Positions 1 through 10,847 of a stretch of DNA of 64,000 bases are shown piece by piece. A program made the translations under genes and the position numbers. Position 1 is the first letter of the stretch; every line of letters starts with the position of its first letter. The stretch is from NCBI RefSeq assembly GCF_000784835.1, contig NZ_JSFH01000004.1:62001-126000 (forward strand). The letters are read 5' to 3'. The notes under the pieces were generated by a model, which saw only the letters and a list, made by a program, of their open reading frames with translations, was not told the origin of the DNA and did no database searches. Source of the stretch: Thermotoga sp. Mc24 (lineage in GTDB: Bacteria > Thermotogota > Thermotogae > Thermotogales > Thermotogaceae).

Positions 1-1
1 A

Positions 2-1486
2 ACGATCATCCTGTTTGCCGTCGTGGCATCCACCCCTCACTACAGACTCCTCGTGGCTGGTCTCAATGAAGATGAAGCGGGTGTGATCATCCAGAAACTC
101 GAGGAGATGAACGTTCCTTACAAAGTGTCCCCTGGAGGAGATATATACGTTCCCGACAGTTACAACGTTTATGAGCTCAGGATGAAACTGGCATCTGAAG
201 GAGTTCTTGGAAGTTCAAGGAAAGGTTTTTCTATACTCAGTGAAAACTCTTTCGGAGCCACGAGCTTCGACAAGCAGGTCAAATATCAGATCGCTTTACA
301 GGAAGAACTCGAAAGAAGCATCATGACGATAAAAGGTGTGAAAGACGCGAGAGTTCACTTGGTCCTTCCGAAGTACACCTACTACGTTCGTGGTGAGATG
401 GCAGAACCCCGAGCATCAGTTCTCGTGGTCTTGGAGCCCGGTGCAGAACTCACCCGTGAACAGGTGAGAGGAATCGCTGAGCTCGTCTCGGGGGCTGTTG
501 AGGGGTTGAAACCGGAGAACGTGAGGATAGTGGATAACTACTCCAGATCGCTGAGCGATATGTTAGAAACAGACGAAGAAACCTTCCTCGCCTCCAGCAA
601 ACTGGAATTGAAGCAACAGCTTGAGAAATACTACGAAAGTAAAATAAAGAAAGCACTGGAAAGCGTTTTCGGCCCTGGAAGGGTGGAGGTAATACCCGAC
701 ATATCGATCAACTGGTCCAAGATAGAAACAGAGATGAAAAAGTACGAAGCGCCTGCCAGAAGAGAAGGTTTGGTGAGAAGTCAGGAAACGCAGGTGGAGA
801 AGAGCCAAAACCTTCCTCCAACCGGAGGACCAGCGGGGACGGATTCGAACATACCGCCTCTCACTTATCCATCAACCACGTCCGAAGGAACGAGTACCTA
901 CGAACGAACCCATACCATCACCAACTACGAATTGAACGAAGTGTACCAGAAGATAATACAGAACCGCGAAGGAGAAATCTCTTCGCTTTCCGTCGCTGTC
1001 ATAATCGATGCTTCTTCTTCTGTTCTTCAAAACAGCAGTGACTGGAGCAGTGTGATAAACGATCTCGTAGAAAAAGGTGTAGGATCCATAACGTCTTCCG
1101 CCTCTCTCAGCGTCGCGGTTGCCTTTTTGCCATTCGATCGTTCCATCGAAAGGGTTCTTCAGGAAGAACTGAAGCAGATTGAAACGAGAAGAAGGTTCGT
1201 CCTGTATTCGGTGGGAATAGCCCTGCTTGGATTTCTCACGTTCATACTCATCTATCTTGTGATCATCCAGATAAGAAGAATAAGGGCAAGGAAACTCGCA
1301 GAAGAACGGAGAAGAAAATTGGAAGAAGAGGTAAAAGAGATTCTTCAGGAGGAATTGAAGGAAGAAGAGGTATCGCCAGAAGAAAAGGAGCTGCTCGAAC
1401 TTGTGGAAGAGCTGGAGAACATCTTTTCCCGTTCACCCTCCGATATCGCCGAGATAGTCCGGTTGTGGTTCTTCGAAAGGGGATGA
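2..1486 (+). CDS. fliF: Flagellar MS-ring protein FliF (5' end outside window)
   Basis: FliF forms the membrane-embedded MS ring at the base of the flagellum. The reading frame is open from base 2, so the N-terminal part including the first membrane helix lies upstream of the window; about 495 codons are present. Visible are the YscJ/FliF-type ring region near the start, a low-complexity Pro/Thr/Ser-rich linker around the middle, a hydrophobic helix near the C-terminus (RRFVLYSVGIALLGFLTF), then a charged coiled coil and the terminal segment that in this family binds the FliG N-domain. fliG follows after 4 bases, consistent with an operon and direct FliF-FliG assembly. Confidence 0.95.
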   Translation, partial: TIILFAVVASTPHYRLLVAGLNEDEAGVIIQKLEEMNVPYKVSPGGDIYVPDSYNVYELRMKLASEGVLGSSRKGFSILSENSFGATSFDKQVKYQIALQEELERSIMTIKGVKDARVHLVLPKYTYYVRGEMAEPRASVLVVLEPGAELTREQVRGIAELVSGAVEGLKPENVRIVDNYSRSLSDMLETDEETFLASSKLELKQQLEKYYESKIKKALESVFGPGRVEVIPDISINWSKIETEMKKYEAPARREGLVRSQETQVEKSQNLPPTGGPAGTDSNIPPLTYPSTTSEGTSTYERTHTITNYELNEVYQKIIQNREGEISSLSVAVIIDASSSVLQNSSDWSSVINDLVEKGVGSITSSASLSVAVAFLPFDRSIERVLQEELKQIETRRRFVLYSVGIALLGFLTFILIYLVIIQIRRIRARKLAEERRRKLEEEVKEILQEELKEEEVSPEEKELLELVEELENIFSRSPSDIAEIVRLWFFERG

Positions 1487-1490
1487 GGAT

Positions 1491-2498
1491 ATGCCCGAGA
1501 AAAAGATCGATGGCAGAAGAAAAGCCGCAGTTCTTCTGGTGGCCCTTGGACCCGAAAAAGCAGCCCAGGTGATGAAACACCTTGACGAGGAAACAGTGGA
1601 ACAACTGGTGGTAGAAATCGCAAACATTGGAAGGGTTTCTCCAGAAGAAAAAAAGCAGGTTTTGGAAGAATTTCTGAGCCTCGCCAAAGCAAAAGAGATG
1701 ATATCAGAGGGTGGTATAGAGTACGCAAAAAAGGTTCTGGAAAAGGCATTCGGGCCTGAAAGGGCAAGAAAAATCATAGAAAGGTTAACTTCCTCCTTGC
1801 AGGTCAAGCCTTTCAGTTTTGTAAGAGACACAGATCCCATCCAGCTTGTGAATTTCCTCCAGAGTGAACATCCGCAGACCATAGCGGTTGTTTTGAGTTA
1901 CCTTGATCCCCCAGTCGCGGCCCAGATCCTTGGAGCGCTCTCTGAAGAACTTCAGATCGAAGTTTTGAAGAGAATTGCTCTACTCGAACGTACCTCTCCA
2001 GAAGTTGTTAAAGAGATAGAAAGGAATCTGGAGAAAAAGATTTCTGGATTTGTGAGTCGAACGTTCAGCAAGGTGGGTGGAATCGATACGGCCGCAGAGA
2101 TCATGAACAGTCTGGATAGAACCACTGAGAAGAAAATCATGGACAAGCTGGTTCAGGAGAACCCCGAACTGGCCGACGAGATAAGAAGAAGGATGTTTGT
2201 TTTCGAAGATATTCTGAAGCTCGACGACAGATCGATACAGCTTGTGTTGAGGGAAGTGGATACGAGGGACCTGGCCCTCGCTTTGAAAGGAGCCTCCGAC
2301 GAACTGAAAGAGAAGATATTCAAGAACATGTCAAAGAGAGCCGCTGCGTTGCTGAAAGATGAACTCGAATACATGGGGCCTGTGAGGCTCAAGGATGTAG
2401 AGGAAGCTCAGCAGAAGATAATAAACATCATAAGAAGGCTGGAGGAGGCTGGCGAGATCGTCATTGCAAGAGGTGGCGGAGAGGAGTTGATCATGTAG
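1491..2498 (+). CDS. fliG: Flagellar motor switch protein FliG
   Basis: FliG couples the MS ring to torque generation by interacting with MotA and FliM. The 335-residue length equals that of T. maritima FliG as I recall it. The middle domain carries the EHPQ motif at about residues 126-129, and the MFVF linker at about 235-238 precedes the C-terminal domain with the charged helix (DDRSIQLVLREVDTRDLALA) that contacts the stator. It starts at ATG after a GGGGATGAGGAT ribosome site, four bases after fliF, and its stop is directly followed by fliH. Confidence 0.97.
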   Translation: MPEKKIDGRRKAAVLLVALGPEKAAQVMKHLDEETVEQLVVEIANIGRVSPEEKKQVLEEFLSLAKAKEMISEGGIEYAKKVLEKAFGPERARKIIERLTSSLQVKPFSFVRDTDPIQLVNFLQSEHPQTIAVVLSYLDPPVAAQILGALSEELQIEVLKRIALLERTSPEVVKEIERNLEKKISGFVSRTFSKVGGIDTAAEIMNSLDRTTEKKIMDKLVQENPELADEIRRRMFVFEDILKLDDRSIQLVLREVDTRDLALALKGASDELKEKIFKNMSKRAAALLKDELEYMGPVRLKDVEEAQQKIINIIRRLEEAGEIVIARGGGEELIM

Positions 2499-2499
2499 T

Positions 2500-3210
2500 A
2501 TGCTTCTCAGAAAGGATGAGGTGTTCTACATAGACCTTCCAAGAAAAATAGAAAAAGAAGAAAGAGTGGAAGAAGAAAAAACAAAAGAGAACACAGCAGA
2601 AGAGATCCAGAAGATCAAAGAAATGAGAGAAAAGATCATCTCTGAAGCTCAGGAAGAGGCCAGAAAAATAGTTGAAAGTGCCAGAAAAGACGCAGAAGAA
2701 ATCTTGAAGAACGCCTCCAGTGAAGCTGAAGCTTTAAAGCTCGAAACAAAGAGAGTTTTAGAAGAGGCCAAAACAATGAGGAAAGATCTCCAAAAATACA
2801 TTCTTAGCTTGAAGGAAGAGATCCAGAAACGGATAAACCAGAAAATAGAAGAAATTCTTCCAGAACTTCTCGATATACTCAAGATCCTCTTCAAAAAGAT
2901 CCTCGAAAAGGAGATGGATGAGTCGACAGCAGAAAGAAAGTTGAGGAGCGCCTTATCAAAAGTGGTGGGTATCAAAAATGTGAAGATCAGAATAAATCCA
3001 GAAGACGCGAAAAAACTGGATCTCAGTGAAGTCAGCAAAGAAGCATTGATACCGGATCCCAATGTAGAAAGAGGAGGAGTCATCGTTGAGACAGATTTTG
3101 GTATTCTGGACAAAACGTTCTCTCATCAATGGGAACTCGTGGAGGATATTTTCGAAGAGGTGGTAGGATTTGAAGGACATACTGAAAGAACTGAAAAAGA
3201 AACTGAATGA
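2500..3210 (+). CDS. fliH: Flagellar assembly protein FliH
   Basis: FliH regulates the export ATPase FliI and links it to the flagellar type III export gate. The 236-residue product is highly charged, with a long Lys/Glu coiled coil rich in AxxEAxxI-type repeats (about residues 45-110), as in FliH and V-type ATPase stalk subunits, followed by a globular C-terminal domain ending in a conserved-looking GGVIVETDFG segment. The start ATG lies one base after the fliG stop, implying translational coupling. FliH sequences diverge strongly, so the assignment leans on the position between fliG and fliI and on the coiled-coil architecture. Confidence 0.88.
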   Translation: MLLRKDEVFYIDLPRKIEKEERVEEEKTKENTAEEIQKIKEMREKIISEAQEEARKIVESARKDAEEILKNASSEAEALKLETKRVLEEAKTMRKDLQKYILSLKEEIQKRINQKIEEILPELLDILKILFKKILEKEMDESTAERKLRSALSKVVGIKNVKIRINPEDAKKLDLSEVSKEALIPDPNVERGGVIVETDFGILDKTFSHQWELVEDIFEEVVGFEGHTERTEKETE

Positions 3211-4486
3211 AGAAGATTTTAATAAATTCAACGGAAGAGTCACACGAGTGGTGGGTCTCACCGTGGAATCAAAAGGACCCGATGCTTTTCTTGGAGAAAT
3301 GTGCAAAATCTCACTTCAGAACGGTAAGAACGCCCTTGCAGAGGTGGTGGGCTTCAAGGAAGAAAGTGTTATTCTCATGCCCTACGAGGATGTCTCCGGA
3401 TTGAAGATGGGATGTGAAGTCATCAGGACTAACAAAGTACTCGAAGTCGGTGTCAGCAGAAAGATGATCGGAAGGGTGTTCGATGGTCTGGGCCGTCCAA
3501 TAGATGGAAAGCCCTTTGTTCCGGAAGACAGGTATCCCCTGACCAACAACCCTCCAAATCCTCTGAAAAGAAGAAGAATAAAAGATCCTCTGCCGGTGGG
3601 TATACGATCGATAGATGGTTTCATAACCATAGGTAAAGGTCAGAGAATAGGCATCTTCGCGGGCAGTGGTGTTGGAAAAAGCACACTTCTTGGAATGATC
3701 GCACGAAACACAACAGCTGATGTTAGTGTACTGGCTCTCATCGGGGAGCGAGGAAGAGAGGTCAGAGAATTCATAGAGAGGGATCTGGGAGAGGAAGGAC
3801 TGAAACGGTCCATACTGGTGGTCTCAACCTCCGACCAGCCCGCCCTTGCCAGAGTGAAATCTCTTCTCACCGCCACCAGCATAGCGGAATTCTTCAGAGA
3901 TCTGGGATATGATGTTCTTCTAATGGTGGATTCTCTCACCAGGTGGGCCATGGCACAGAGAGAAGTGGGACTCGCAGTGGGAGAGCCCCCCACCACCAGA
4001 GGGTATCCACCAAGTGTCTTTGCCGGCCTTCCAAAGATACTCGAAAGAGCAGGAAACTCAGACAGAGGTAGCATAACAGCGATTTACACCGTGCTCGTCG
4101 AAGCGGACGACTTCAACGAACCCATTTCCGACACTGTCAGATCCATCGTGGATGGACACATAATTCTTTCAAGGAGGCTCGCCGAATCTAACCACTATCC
4201 TGCGATCGACGTTCTTGCAAGCGTGAGCAGGTTGATGAACGATATCGTCACTGAAGAACACAAAGAGGCGGCGAACCGCCTCCGATCGCTGATGTCGGCT
4301 TATGAATCCGCAAAAGACCTGATTGAAATCGGTGCTTACAAGAGCGGAACCAATCCGCTCGTTGACAAAGCCGTGGAAATGAAAGACGAGATCGATTCCT
4401 TCCTGAAACAGGGTGTATTCGAAAGATCTTCGTTCGAGGAAACCGTTCAGAAATTATTGGATCTATACCTGAGATCTCTTGACTAA
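3170..4486 (+). CDS. fliI: Flagellum-specific export ATPase FliI
   Basis: FliI is the F1-beta-like ATPase that energises flagellar protein export. The 438-residue protein has a Walker A loop AGSGVGKS at about 164-171, a Walker B strand VLLMVDSLTR, and the export-ATPase signature PPSVFAGLPKILERAG. The chosen start is TTG at 3170, which overlaps fliH by 41 bases; the upstream GAAGAGGTGGTAGGA provides a ribosome site, and the resulting N-terminus aligns in length with the family. Its 3' end overlaps the convergent glyS gene by 24 bases, with no terminator between them. Confidence 0.96.
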   Translation: MKDILKELKKKLNEEDFNKFNGRVTRVVGLTVESKGPDAFLGEMCKISLQNGKNALAEVVGFKEESVILMPYEDVSGLKMGCEVIRTNKVLEVGVSRKMIGRVFDGLGRPIDGKPFVPEDRYPLTNNPPNPLKRRRIKDPLPVGIRSIDGFITIGKGQRIGIFAGSGVGKSTLLGMIARNTTADVSVLALIGERGREVREFIERDLGEEGLKRSILVVSTSDQPALARVKSLLTATSIAEFFRDLGYDVLLMVDSLTRWAMAQREVGLAVGEPPTTRGYPPSVFAGLPKILERAGNSDRGSITAIYTVLVEADDFNEPISDTVRSIVDGHIILSRRLAESNHYPAIDVLASVSRLMNDIVTEEHKEAANRLRSLMSAYESAKDLIEIGAYKSGTNPLVDKAVEMKDEIDSFLKQGVFERSSFEETVQKLLDLYLRSLD

Positions 4487-6481
4487 GTAAGTCATGTCTC
4501 CTACCATCATGAAGAGTTCGTCGATGTTTTTCAGAAAGCCTAACCTGTTCACCCTCAAATCGTCCCTCTTCACCATCACAAAGACGTTGTCAAAGTACTC
4601 GTCTATGTAAGGTTTCAGCTCGATCAGATGTTGAAGTGCCTCGCGGTAGTTCAACCTCTCCAGAGCTTTCAAAACTTTTTCTTTGACTTCGTAGAATTTG
4701 TTCATCAGCTTTTTCTCTTCTTCTTTCTCAAAGAGAGCTCCGTCGAATCTGGTAGAATTGTGATTCTTCGTTATGTTGTGAACACGTTCGAATCCAACGA
4801 ACAGATCCTGAAACTCGGGTTTTTCAGAGATCTCCTGGAGGGCTTCCGCAGAGAGAATCCCGCGAAGGGGGCTTTTCCACAGATGGTTCACCGCTCTTGC
4901 CACATCGAAGGATATTCCAAGTTCGTTGACCAGAAACTGGTAGAACCTGCCTGCAAAGAAGGTTTCCAGTTCTTCAGAAAGACGATATTCCACCAGAGAA
5001 GAAGCGAAAGCGAGGAGCTCTCCTAAGGAAATATCCCACTCGTTTTTTCTTATGATCCTGAAGATCGTGTCAACTTTGCCTTTCAGACCATACGGATCTT
5101 TAGAACTCGTGGGAACATTGCCTATGGCGAAATTTCCAACGATGGTGTCGACTCTATCCGCTATTCCAAGGATGGAACCTATCACTGTTCGTGGTTTTTC
5201 GGAATAGTGATCTTCTATGGCTGTCGCTATTTCTTCGCTTATTCCCTCCCTCATGGCATAGATCCTGCCCATAACACCCTGGAGCTCCGGGAACTCGTAC
5301 ACCACTTTTGAGGCAATGTCCGCTTTGCATATAGAAGCGGCTTTCAGTACTTTCTGCGTGAACGCCTCTGGAAATTCCAGATCTTCGCAGAGTTTTTGTG
5401 ATATTTTCTTTATCCTCTCTACTTTATCGTACAGTGTCCCAAGTTTTTCTTGAAAAACGATTTCTTTGAGCTTTTCATTCATACTTTCCAATGAAGTTTC
5501 GAGATCCTTCTGAAAGTAGTATCGCGCGTCTTCCAGCCGAGCGTTTATGACCCTCTCATATCCCTTGACCACGTTCTCTGGTGGCTGTGGACCGTCCTGA
5601 AAAGCCACGAAGGTGTTCGTCAGGGTCTCTTTATGTGCTATAAAAGAACGTTGATGATGTTTCACAGCAGTCACTATGATCTCTTCTGGAAGTTCAAGAT
5701 ATTTTCGATCGAACTGTCCAACAACGATCCTGGGATACTCCGTTATTGCCACTATCTCTTCGATGAGTTCTTCGTCGCTTTCAATCTTCATGCCACTTTT
5801 TTCTTCAAATTCGTTGATCTGTTCGAGGACAAATTTTTTTCTCTCCAGGTGAGAAGAAATCACAAATCCCTTTTTGAGAGACTCATAGTACCTCTCTGGA
5901 TCGGGAATTTCGATCGATCCAGCGTGATACCTTTTTCCGTAAGAAATTCTGGACGATTTAAGACCGAAGATTTCCAGGTCAAGGACTCTTCCATCAACCA
6001 TCGCTACTATCCAGTGAACAGGTCTGATGTATTCGTGTTCACCGGAACCCCACCTCATGGGTTTCCTAAAATTCAAACCCAAAACGAGATCTCTGAACAG
6101 ATCTGGGAGAACCTCTTCGACAGGTCTTCCTTCGACAACGCGGGACAAATAGACATACCCTTCCCTGTGAACCACGTTCTCTAAGGAAGCGTTGTTGCTT
6201 CTCAAAAACCCCTCGAGTGCTTTAGTCGGTTTACCGTTTTCATCGTATGCAACGTTCAGTGGGGGACCTTTCTTCTCTTCTGTAAAATCCTCCTGTCTCT
6301 CCGGGAGATTCTTGAGAATCACACCAAAACGTCTGCTCCCAACGAAGACTTCAACAGACCCGGAGGAGATTCTGTACGCTTTGAGAAGTTCAATCGATCT
6401 TTCCTCGAGCTGCCTCAGAATACTTCGGAATTCGCTCGCGGGGAGTTCCTCGAGTCCCACCTCAAGCAGAGCTGTTCTCAT
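4463..6481 (-). CDS. glyS: Glycyl-tRNA synthetase beta subunit
   Basis: Beta chain of the bacterial alpha2-beta2 glycyl-tRNA synthetase, which contributes tRNA binding and is needed for aminoacylation. The protein begins [18 protein letters not shown], the typical family N-terminus, and runs 672 residues with a C-terminal anticodon-binding-like region. An in-frame upstream start at 6511 exists, but a GGAGGTG ribosome site at 6489-6495 sits seven bases from the ATG at 6481, so I prefer the latter. It overlaps the end of glyQ by 20 bases and is the last gene of the glycine operon. Its 3' end overlaps convergent fliI. Confidence 0.96.
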   Translation of the reverse strand: MRTALLEVGLEELPASEFRSILRQLEERSIELLKAYRISSGSVEVFVGSRRFGVILKNLPERQEDFTEEKKGPPLNVAYDENGKPTKALEGFLRSNNASLENVVHREGYVYLSRVVEGRPVEEVLPDLFRDLVLGLNFRKPMRWGSGEHEYIRPVHWIVAMVDGRVLDLEIFGLKSSRISYGKRYHAGSIEIPDPERYYESLKKGFVISSHLERKKFVLEQINEFEEKSGMKIESDEELIEEIVAITEYPRIVVGQFDRKYLELPEEIIVTAVKHHQRSFIAHKETLTNTFVAFQDGPQPPENVVKGYERVINARLEDARYYFQKDLETSLESMNEKLKEIVFQEKLGTLYDKVERIKKISQKLCEDLEFPEAFTQKVLKAASICKADIASKVVYEFPELQGVMGRIYAMREGISEEIATAIEDHYSEKPRTVIGSILGIADRVDTIVGNFAIGNVPTSSKDPYGLKGKVDTIFRIIRKNEWDISLGELLAFASSLVEYRLSEELETFFAGRFYQFLVNELGISFDVARAVNHLWKSPLRGILSAEALQEISEKPEFQDLFVGFERVHNITKNHNSTRFDGALFEKEEEKKLMNKFYEVKEKVLKALERLNYREALQHLIELKPYIDEYFDNVFVMVKRDDLRVNRLGFLKNIDELFMMVGDMTYLVKRSQV

Positions 6482-7322
6482 TAACCTGCACCTCCAGAAA
6501 AACCCTCGCAACCTTTCTCGCCATCGCCTGGATACGCTTCACATAGGTTTGTCGCTGAGACACACTTATCGCTCCGCGTGCATCGAGAAGGTTGAACGTG
6601 TGAGAACATTTCAACACATAATCGTAAGCGGGAAGGTAGAGATTTTTTTCCACAAGTCTGTAAAACTCCTTCTCGTATTCATCGAAATGCCTGAAAAGGA
6701 GTCCTACGTTGGCTTCTTCGAAGTTGAAAACCGAAAATTCTCTTTCGTTTTCAAGGAACACATCACCGTATTTCACGTTTTCATTCCACTGTACCTCGTA
6801 GACGTTATCGACTCCCTGAAGATACATGGCGATCCTTTCCAGTCCGTAGGTTATCTCGAGCGGAATGTCTTTCAGGGAAATTCCACCAATTTGCTGGAAA
6901 TACGTGAACTGGGTTATCTCCATGCCGTCTAACCACACTTCCCAGCCAATGCCCCACGCTCCAAGGGTGGGAGACTCCCAGTTGTCTTCCACGAATCTGA
7001 TATCGTGTTCCTTCAGGTTTATCCCGAGGTACTCCAGGGACTCAAGATACAGTTCCTGAGAGTTTTCAGGGGAGGGTTTTATGATCACCTGGTACTGGAA
7101 GTACCTCTGCAACCTGTTGGGATTCTCTCCATATCTACCATCGGTTGGTCTCCTGCTCGGCTGAACGTAAGCCACTCTCCATGGACCCTTTCTCAGACTC
7201 CCAAAGAACGTAGCGGGATGAAACGTCCCGGCACCGACTTCCATATCGTAAGGTTGTTCCAAAAGACAACCTCTGGATGCCCAGAACTCGTTCAGCCTCA
7301 TTATCACATCCTGAAGATACAT
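6462..7322 (-). CDS. glyQ: Glycyl-tRNA synthetase alpha subunit
   Basis: Catalytic alpha chain of the tetrameric glycyl-tRNA synthetase. The sequence begins [33 protein letters not shown]-like and contains the class II core segments ([20 protein letters not shown], truncated here), with 286 residues, the normal length for the family. It starts four bases after ridA and overlaps the downstream glyS start, so alpha and beta are probably made in equal amounts by coupled translation. Confidence 0.97.
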   Translation of the reverse strand: MYLQDVIMRLNEFWASRGCLLEQPYDMEVGAGTFHPATFFGSLRKGPWRVAYVQPSRRPTDGRYGENPNRLQRYFQYQVIIKPSPENSQELYLESLEYLGINLKEHDIRFVEDNWESPTLGAWGIGWEVWLDGMEITQFTYFQQIGGISLKDIPLEITYGLERIAMYLQGVDNVYEVQWNENVKYGDVFLENEREFSVFNFEEANVGLLFRHFDEYEKEFYRLVEKNLYLPAYDYVLKCSHTFNLLDARGAISVSQRQTYVKRIQAMARKVARVFLEVQVNENSSA

Positions 7323-7325
7323 CTT

Positions 7326-7712
7326 TCACTCCCCTTCCTTCACAGCGATCGCTTCTATTTCTATTTCTACATTTCTCGGGAGCTGAGAAACAGCCACAAA
7401 CGATCTGGCAGGCCTGTGATCTCCAAAGTATTTAGAATACACCTCGTTGACCTTCTGGAAGTATTCCATACTGGTTGTGAACACCGTCACCTTTACAACG
7501 TCTTTCAGGGAAAAACCACCCGCCTCAAGTATTGCTTTCAGATTCTCCAGAACTCTCTCCGTCTTTTCCTCTATTGTGCCCTGAACAAGCTCACCAGTTT
7601 CTGGATCTATAGGAATCTGACCCGAAACGAACATCGTGTTTCCAACGACGACCGCTTGAGAGTACGGACCTATGGCCTTTGGAGCCTTATCGGTTTCGAC
7701 AAAGTACTTCAT
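7326..7712 (-). CDS. ridA: RidA-family reactive enamine/imine deaminase
   Basis: RidA proteins hydrolyse reactive 2-aminoacrylate and other enamine/imine intermediates released by PLP enzymes. The 128-residue product has the family hallmarks: [20 protein letters not shown] near the N-terminus, the conserved Arg-containing segment near [10 protein letters not shown] and the EIEAIAV terminal strand. It lies between gcvPB and glyQ with a one-base gap to gcvPB. In that position it plausibly protects the PLP-dependent glycine decarboxylase and other PLP enzymes, which is inference from context. Confidence 0.95.
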   Translation of the reverse strand: MKYFVETDKAPKAIGPYSQAVVVGNTMFVSGQIPIDPETGELVQGTIEEKTERVLENLKAILEAGGFSLKDVVKVTVFTTSMEYFQKVNEVYSKYFGDHRPARSFVAVSQLPRNVEIEIEAIAVKEGE

Positions 7713-7713
7713 A

Positions 7714-9138
7714 CTATCCCCTCCACCTGAACACGGGTTTCTTCGAAGCGAGAACCTCGTCGACCCTTCGAATCGGTGTGTTGTGGGGAGCGTTCTTCAA
7801 AACATCGGGATTCTCATAGGCTTCTTTTACCACCCTTTCGAGAATTTCGGCGTACTTATCCAGTGTTTCTTTGTTTTCAGTCTCAGTTGGTTCTATCATG
7901 AGTGCTTCCGGAACGATGAGTGGAAAGTAAACCGTTGGAGGATGCACACCAAAGTCCAGTATTCGCTTCGCAATATCCAGTGTTCTTACACCGGTTTCCC
8001 TGAACACTTTCTCCGCGCTCGCCACGAATTCATGCATACAGAACCCATTGTATGGAATCTCAAGGAACTTCTCTATTTTTTTCTTCAAGTAGTTCGCGTT
8101 CAAAACGGCCATTTCACTCACCTTTTCAAGGCCATCTCTTCCCATTGTGAGAATGTACGTGTACGCTTTTACGAGAACCGGGAAATTCCCAAAGAAACTC
8201 CTCACACGCCCTATGGTCTTTTCCGGAACGAAGAGCTCGTAAAGTTCTCCGTTCTTCCTCACCTGGGGGAAAGGCAGAAAATCCACCAGATGCTTTTTCA
8301 CACCAACCGGCCCAGATCCAGGTCCTCCCATTCCGTGAGGTGTAGAGAACGTCTTGTGCAGGTTCAGATGAACGATGTCAAATCCCATATCTCCTGGTTT
8401 CACTTTACCCATGATCGCATTGAGGTTCGCACCATCGTAATAGAGAAGAGCACCGCACTCATGCGTCATTTCCGCTATTTTCAGAATGTCCTTTTCGAAG
8501 AGTCCAAGTGTGTTTGGATTTGTGAGCATCACCGCGGCCACTTCTTCATCCAGTAGTTTTTTCAGATCTTCCACATCCACCATACCGTTTTTGCTCTTTA
8601 TCTCCACTACCTCAAAACCAACCATCGAGGCGGATGCTGGGTTGGTACCGTGGGCAGAATCCGGTACGAGAACTTTCTTTCTCCCAGTATCCCCTTTGCT
8701 TTTAAAGTACTCTCTCACTATCAGCATTCCCGTGAGCTCTCCGTGAGCTCCGGCAGCGGGTTGAAGTGTCATATCATCCATTCCTGTTATCTCGCACAAC
8801 ATTTCTTTCAGTTCATACATGAGCCGAAGACTGCCCTGAACAGTTTCAGCAGGTTGGTACGGGTGTATCTCTCTGAATCCTTCGAGATTCGCAACTTTTT
8901 CGTTCAATTTGGGATTGTACTTCATAGTGCAGGAACCGAGGGGATAGATTCCACGATCCACAGAGTAGTTCTTTCTGGCGAGATCGGTGTAGTGCCTCAC
9001 CACATCAGGCTCGCTCACTTCGGGAAGTTCTGGAGGGGTCTTCCTGAGAAATCGATTCGGAAGAGAATATTCTGGAATATCGCTCTCGGGAAGCCGATAC
9101 GCCTTTCTACCCTTTTTAGACCTTTCAAATATCGTCAT
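7714..9138 (-). CDS. gcvPB: Glycine dehydrogenase (decarboxylating) subunit 2
   Basis: C-terminal half of the split P-protein; with GcvPA it decarboxylates glycine and transfers the aminomethyl group to lipoyl-GcvH using PLP. The PLP lysine is seen in [18 protein letters not shown]. The open frame extends upstream to 9279, but the ATG at 9138 has a GGAGG site and overlaps the gcvPA stop as ATGA, giving 474 residues beginning [18 protein letters not shown], typical for GcvPB. The extension is simply the out-of-frame end of gcvPA. Confidence 0.97.
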   Translation of the reverse strand: MTIFERSKKGRKAYRLPESDIPEYSLPNRFLRKTPPELPEVSEPDVVRHYTDLARKNYSVDRGIYPLGSCTMKYNPKLNEKVANLEGFREIHPYQPAETVQGSLRLMYELKEMLCEITGMDDMTLQPAAGAHGELTGMLIVREYFKSKGDTGRKKVLVPDSAHGTNPASASMVGFEVVEIKSKNGMVDVEDLKKLLDEEVAAVMLTNPNTLGLFEKDILKIAEMTHECGALLYYDGANLNAIMGKVKPGDMGFDIVHLNLHKTFSTPHGMGGPGSGPVGVKKHLVDFLPFPQVRKNGELYELFVPEKTIGRVRSFFGNFPVLVKAYTYILTMGRDGLEKVSEMAVLNANYLKKKIEKFLEIPYNGFCMHEFVASAEKVFRETGVRTLDIAKRILDFGVHPPTVYFPLIVPEALMIEPTETENKETLDKYAEILERVVKEAYENPDVLKNAPHNTPIRRVDEVLASKKPVFRWRG

Positions 9139-10448
9139 TTCATCGCCTCCAGGAGTTTTTCTATATCCTCTTTCGAGGTCACTTCTGTAGCGCACGCAAG
9201 TGCTGTGTCTCCAAGTTCTGGATAAAATCCTTTCAGAGGTAATGGCCCGAGGATTCTTTTCTCCATCATTCTCTTCCATCGCTCAGGATAATCCTCCGGC
9301 ACGTTGAAAACGAACTCGCTGAAAAATTCTCCCGAAAAGCACAGTTTGAATCCCATATCTTCCAATCTTTCCTGGAGGTAATGAGCGGCGCTGTAAGAAC
9401 GCCTGGCTACCTCTTTTAGACCATCAGGGCCCATCACACTCATGTAAACCGCCGCAATCAGAGCAGCGTGGGCATGGTTGGAACATATGTTCGAAGTAGC
9501 TCTGGCGCGCCTTATGTGCTGTTCTCTGGTCTGAAGGATCATGGTGTAGGTTACACTGCCGTCCTGATCTACGGTCTGTCCGATCAATCTTCCTGGCATT
9601 TGCCTCACGTATTTTTCTCTTGTGGCAAAGATCCCAAGAGAGTATCCTCCGAACCACATGGGAAGTCCCAACGACTGGCCTTCACCAACCACGATGTCTG
9701 CTCCGTAGCTTCCTGGAGGTTCTAGAAGAGCGAGCGAAACTGGTTCTACAACCACTATCAGCAGAGCGTTACCCGATCGGCTTCTGACATAATCGAGATC
9801 TTCTATGATTCCAAAGAAATTGGGATATTGAATGGCTATCGCCGCTGTTTCCTCATCGACCTCTTCTAACAAGACCCTTCCCGTTTCGTCGTATCCGGCT
9901 TCTACTACAGTGAAACCTCTTTTTTCAAGATAAGTTCTCAAAACTGCCCTGTACTCAGGATGAACGGACCTTGCCACAACAACCTTCTCTTTTCCAGTGA
10001 GTCTAAAACTCATCAGAGCCGCTTCCGCCAGTGCGGTGGCTCCATCGTACATGGATGCGTTCGCCACTTCCATTCCCGTCAGCTCACATATCATGGTTTG
10101 GTATTCGAACAGAGCCTGAAGAGTCCCTTGGGATACCTCCGCCTGATACGGTGTATAAGCGGTGAGAAAATCAGGCTTCATCGCAAGATCGTAAACAACC
10201 GTGGGAACGTACCTTTTATAAACACCAGCACCAAGAAAGACAGCGTAGTCTTCGAGAGAGGTATTCATCTCAGAGATCTCTTTCAAACGCTTGAAAACAC
10301 TGAATTCATCTTTGGACTTCGGCAGATTCAGAGACGACCTGGCAGAAACAGGAATCGAAGAGAACAGTTCTTCTACGGAAGAAACTCCTATGAACTCCAG
10401 CATAGCACGGATGTCTTCATCCGTGTGGGGAATGTAAGGATAGTTCAT
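9135..10448 (-). CDS. gcvPA: Glycine dehydrogenase (decarboxylating) subunit 1
   Basis: N-terminal half of the split glycine decarboxylase. The 437-residue protein starts [20 protein letters not shown], as in other GcvPA chains, and shows [20 protein letters not shown] and the cofactor-domain segment [14 protein letters not shown]. It starts at ATG after a GGAGGTGT site, 28 bases after gcvH, and ends in an ATGA overlap with gcvPB. The A/B subunits form a heterotetramer in homologues. Confidence 0.96.
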   Translation of the reverse strand: MNYPYIPHTDEDIRAMLEFIGVSSVEELFSSIPVSARSSLNLPKSKDEFSVFKRLKEISEMNTSLEDYAVFLGAGVYKRYVPTVVYDLAMKPDFLTAYTPYQAEVSQGTLQALFEYQTMICELTGMEVANASMYDGATALAEAALMSFRLTGKEKVVVARSVHPEYRAVLRTYLEKRGFTVVEAGYDETGRVLLEEVDEETAAIAIQYPNFFGIIEDLDYVRSRSGNALLIVVVEPVSLALLEPPGSYGADIVVGEGQSLGLPMWFGGYSLGIFATREKYVRQMPGRLIGQTVDQDGSVTYTMILQTREQHIRRARATSNICSNHAHAALIAAVYMSVMGPDGLKEVARRSYSAAHYLQERLEDMGFKLCFSGEFFSEFVFNVPEDYPERWKRMMEKRILGPLPLKGFYPELGDTALACATEVTSKEDIEKLLEAMK

Positions 10449-10476
10449 CGGGACACCTCCGGATTTCTATGAGAAA

Positions 10477-10845
10477 CTACTCCTGAGCACAGAATTCCTG
10501 ATAAGCCTGTTCATCAAGAAGATCCTCGAGTTCACTCTCATCGGACATTTCCATTTTGAAAAGCCAGCCTTCTCCTTCTGGATCTTTGTTCAAGAGTTCG
10601 GGTTCGGCATTGAGTTTTTCGTTCACCTCCACAATCTTTCCACTGAGAGGAGCGTACACATCCGCCGCGGCTTTCACGGATTCTATACTCGCCACAACTT
10701 CCCCTTTTTTCACCTCTCTACCGACTTCAGGAAGATCCACGTAGACCACATCGCCGAGCTGTTCCTGAGCGTGATTCGTGATTCCAACCGTTGCCACTTT
10801 GTCCTCAACTGCCACCCATTCGTGAGTTTTCGTGTACTTTTTCAT
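10477..10845 (-). CDS. gcvH: Glycine cleavage system H protein
   Basis: Lipoyl carrier that shuttles the aminomethyl group between P, T and L proteins. The lipoyl-lysine motif [17 protein letters not shown] is intact and the length, 122 residues, is normal. An in-frame TTG lies two codons upstream at 10851, but GGGAGGT is better placed for the ATG at 10845, which falls two bases after the gcvT stop. No lipoamide dehydrogenase (L protein) gene occurs in the window, so this operon relies on one encoded elsewhere. Confidence 0.96.
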   Translation of the reverse strand: MKKYTKTHEWVAVEDKVATVGITNHAQEQLGDVVYVDLPEVGREVKKGEVVASIESVKAAADVYAPLSGKIVEVNEKLNAEPELLNKDPEGEGWLFKMEMSDESELEDLLDEQAYQEFCAQE

Positions 10846-10847
10846 CT

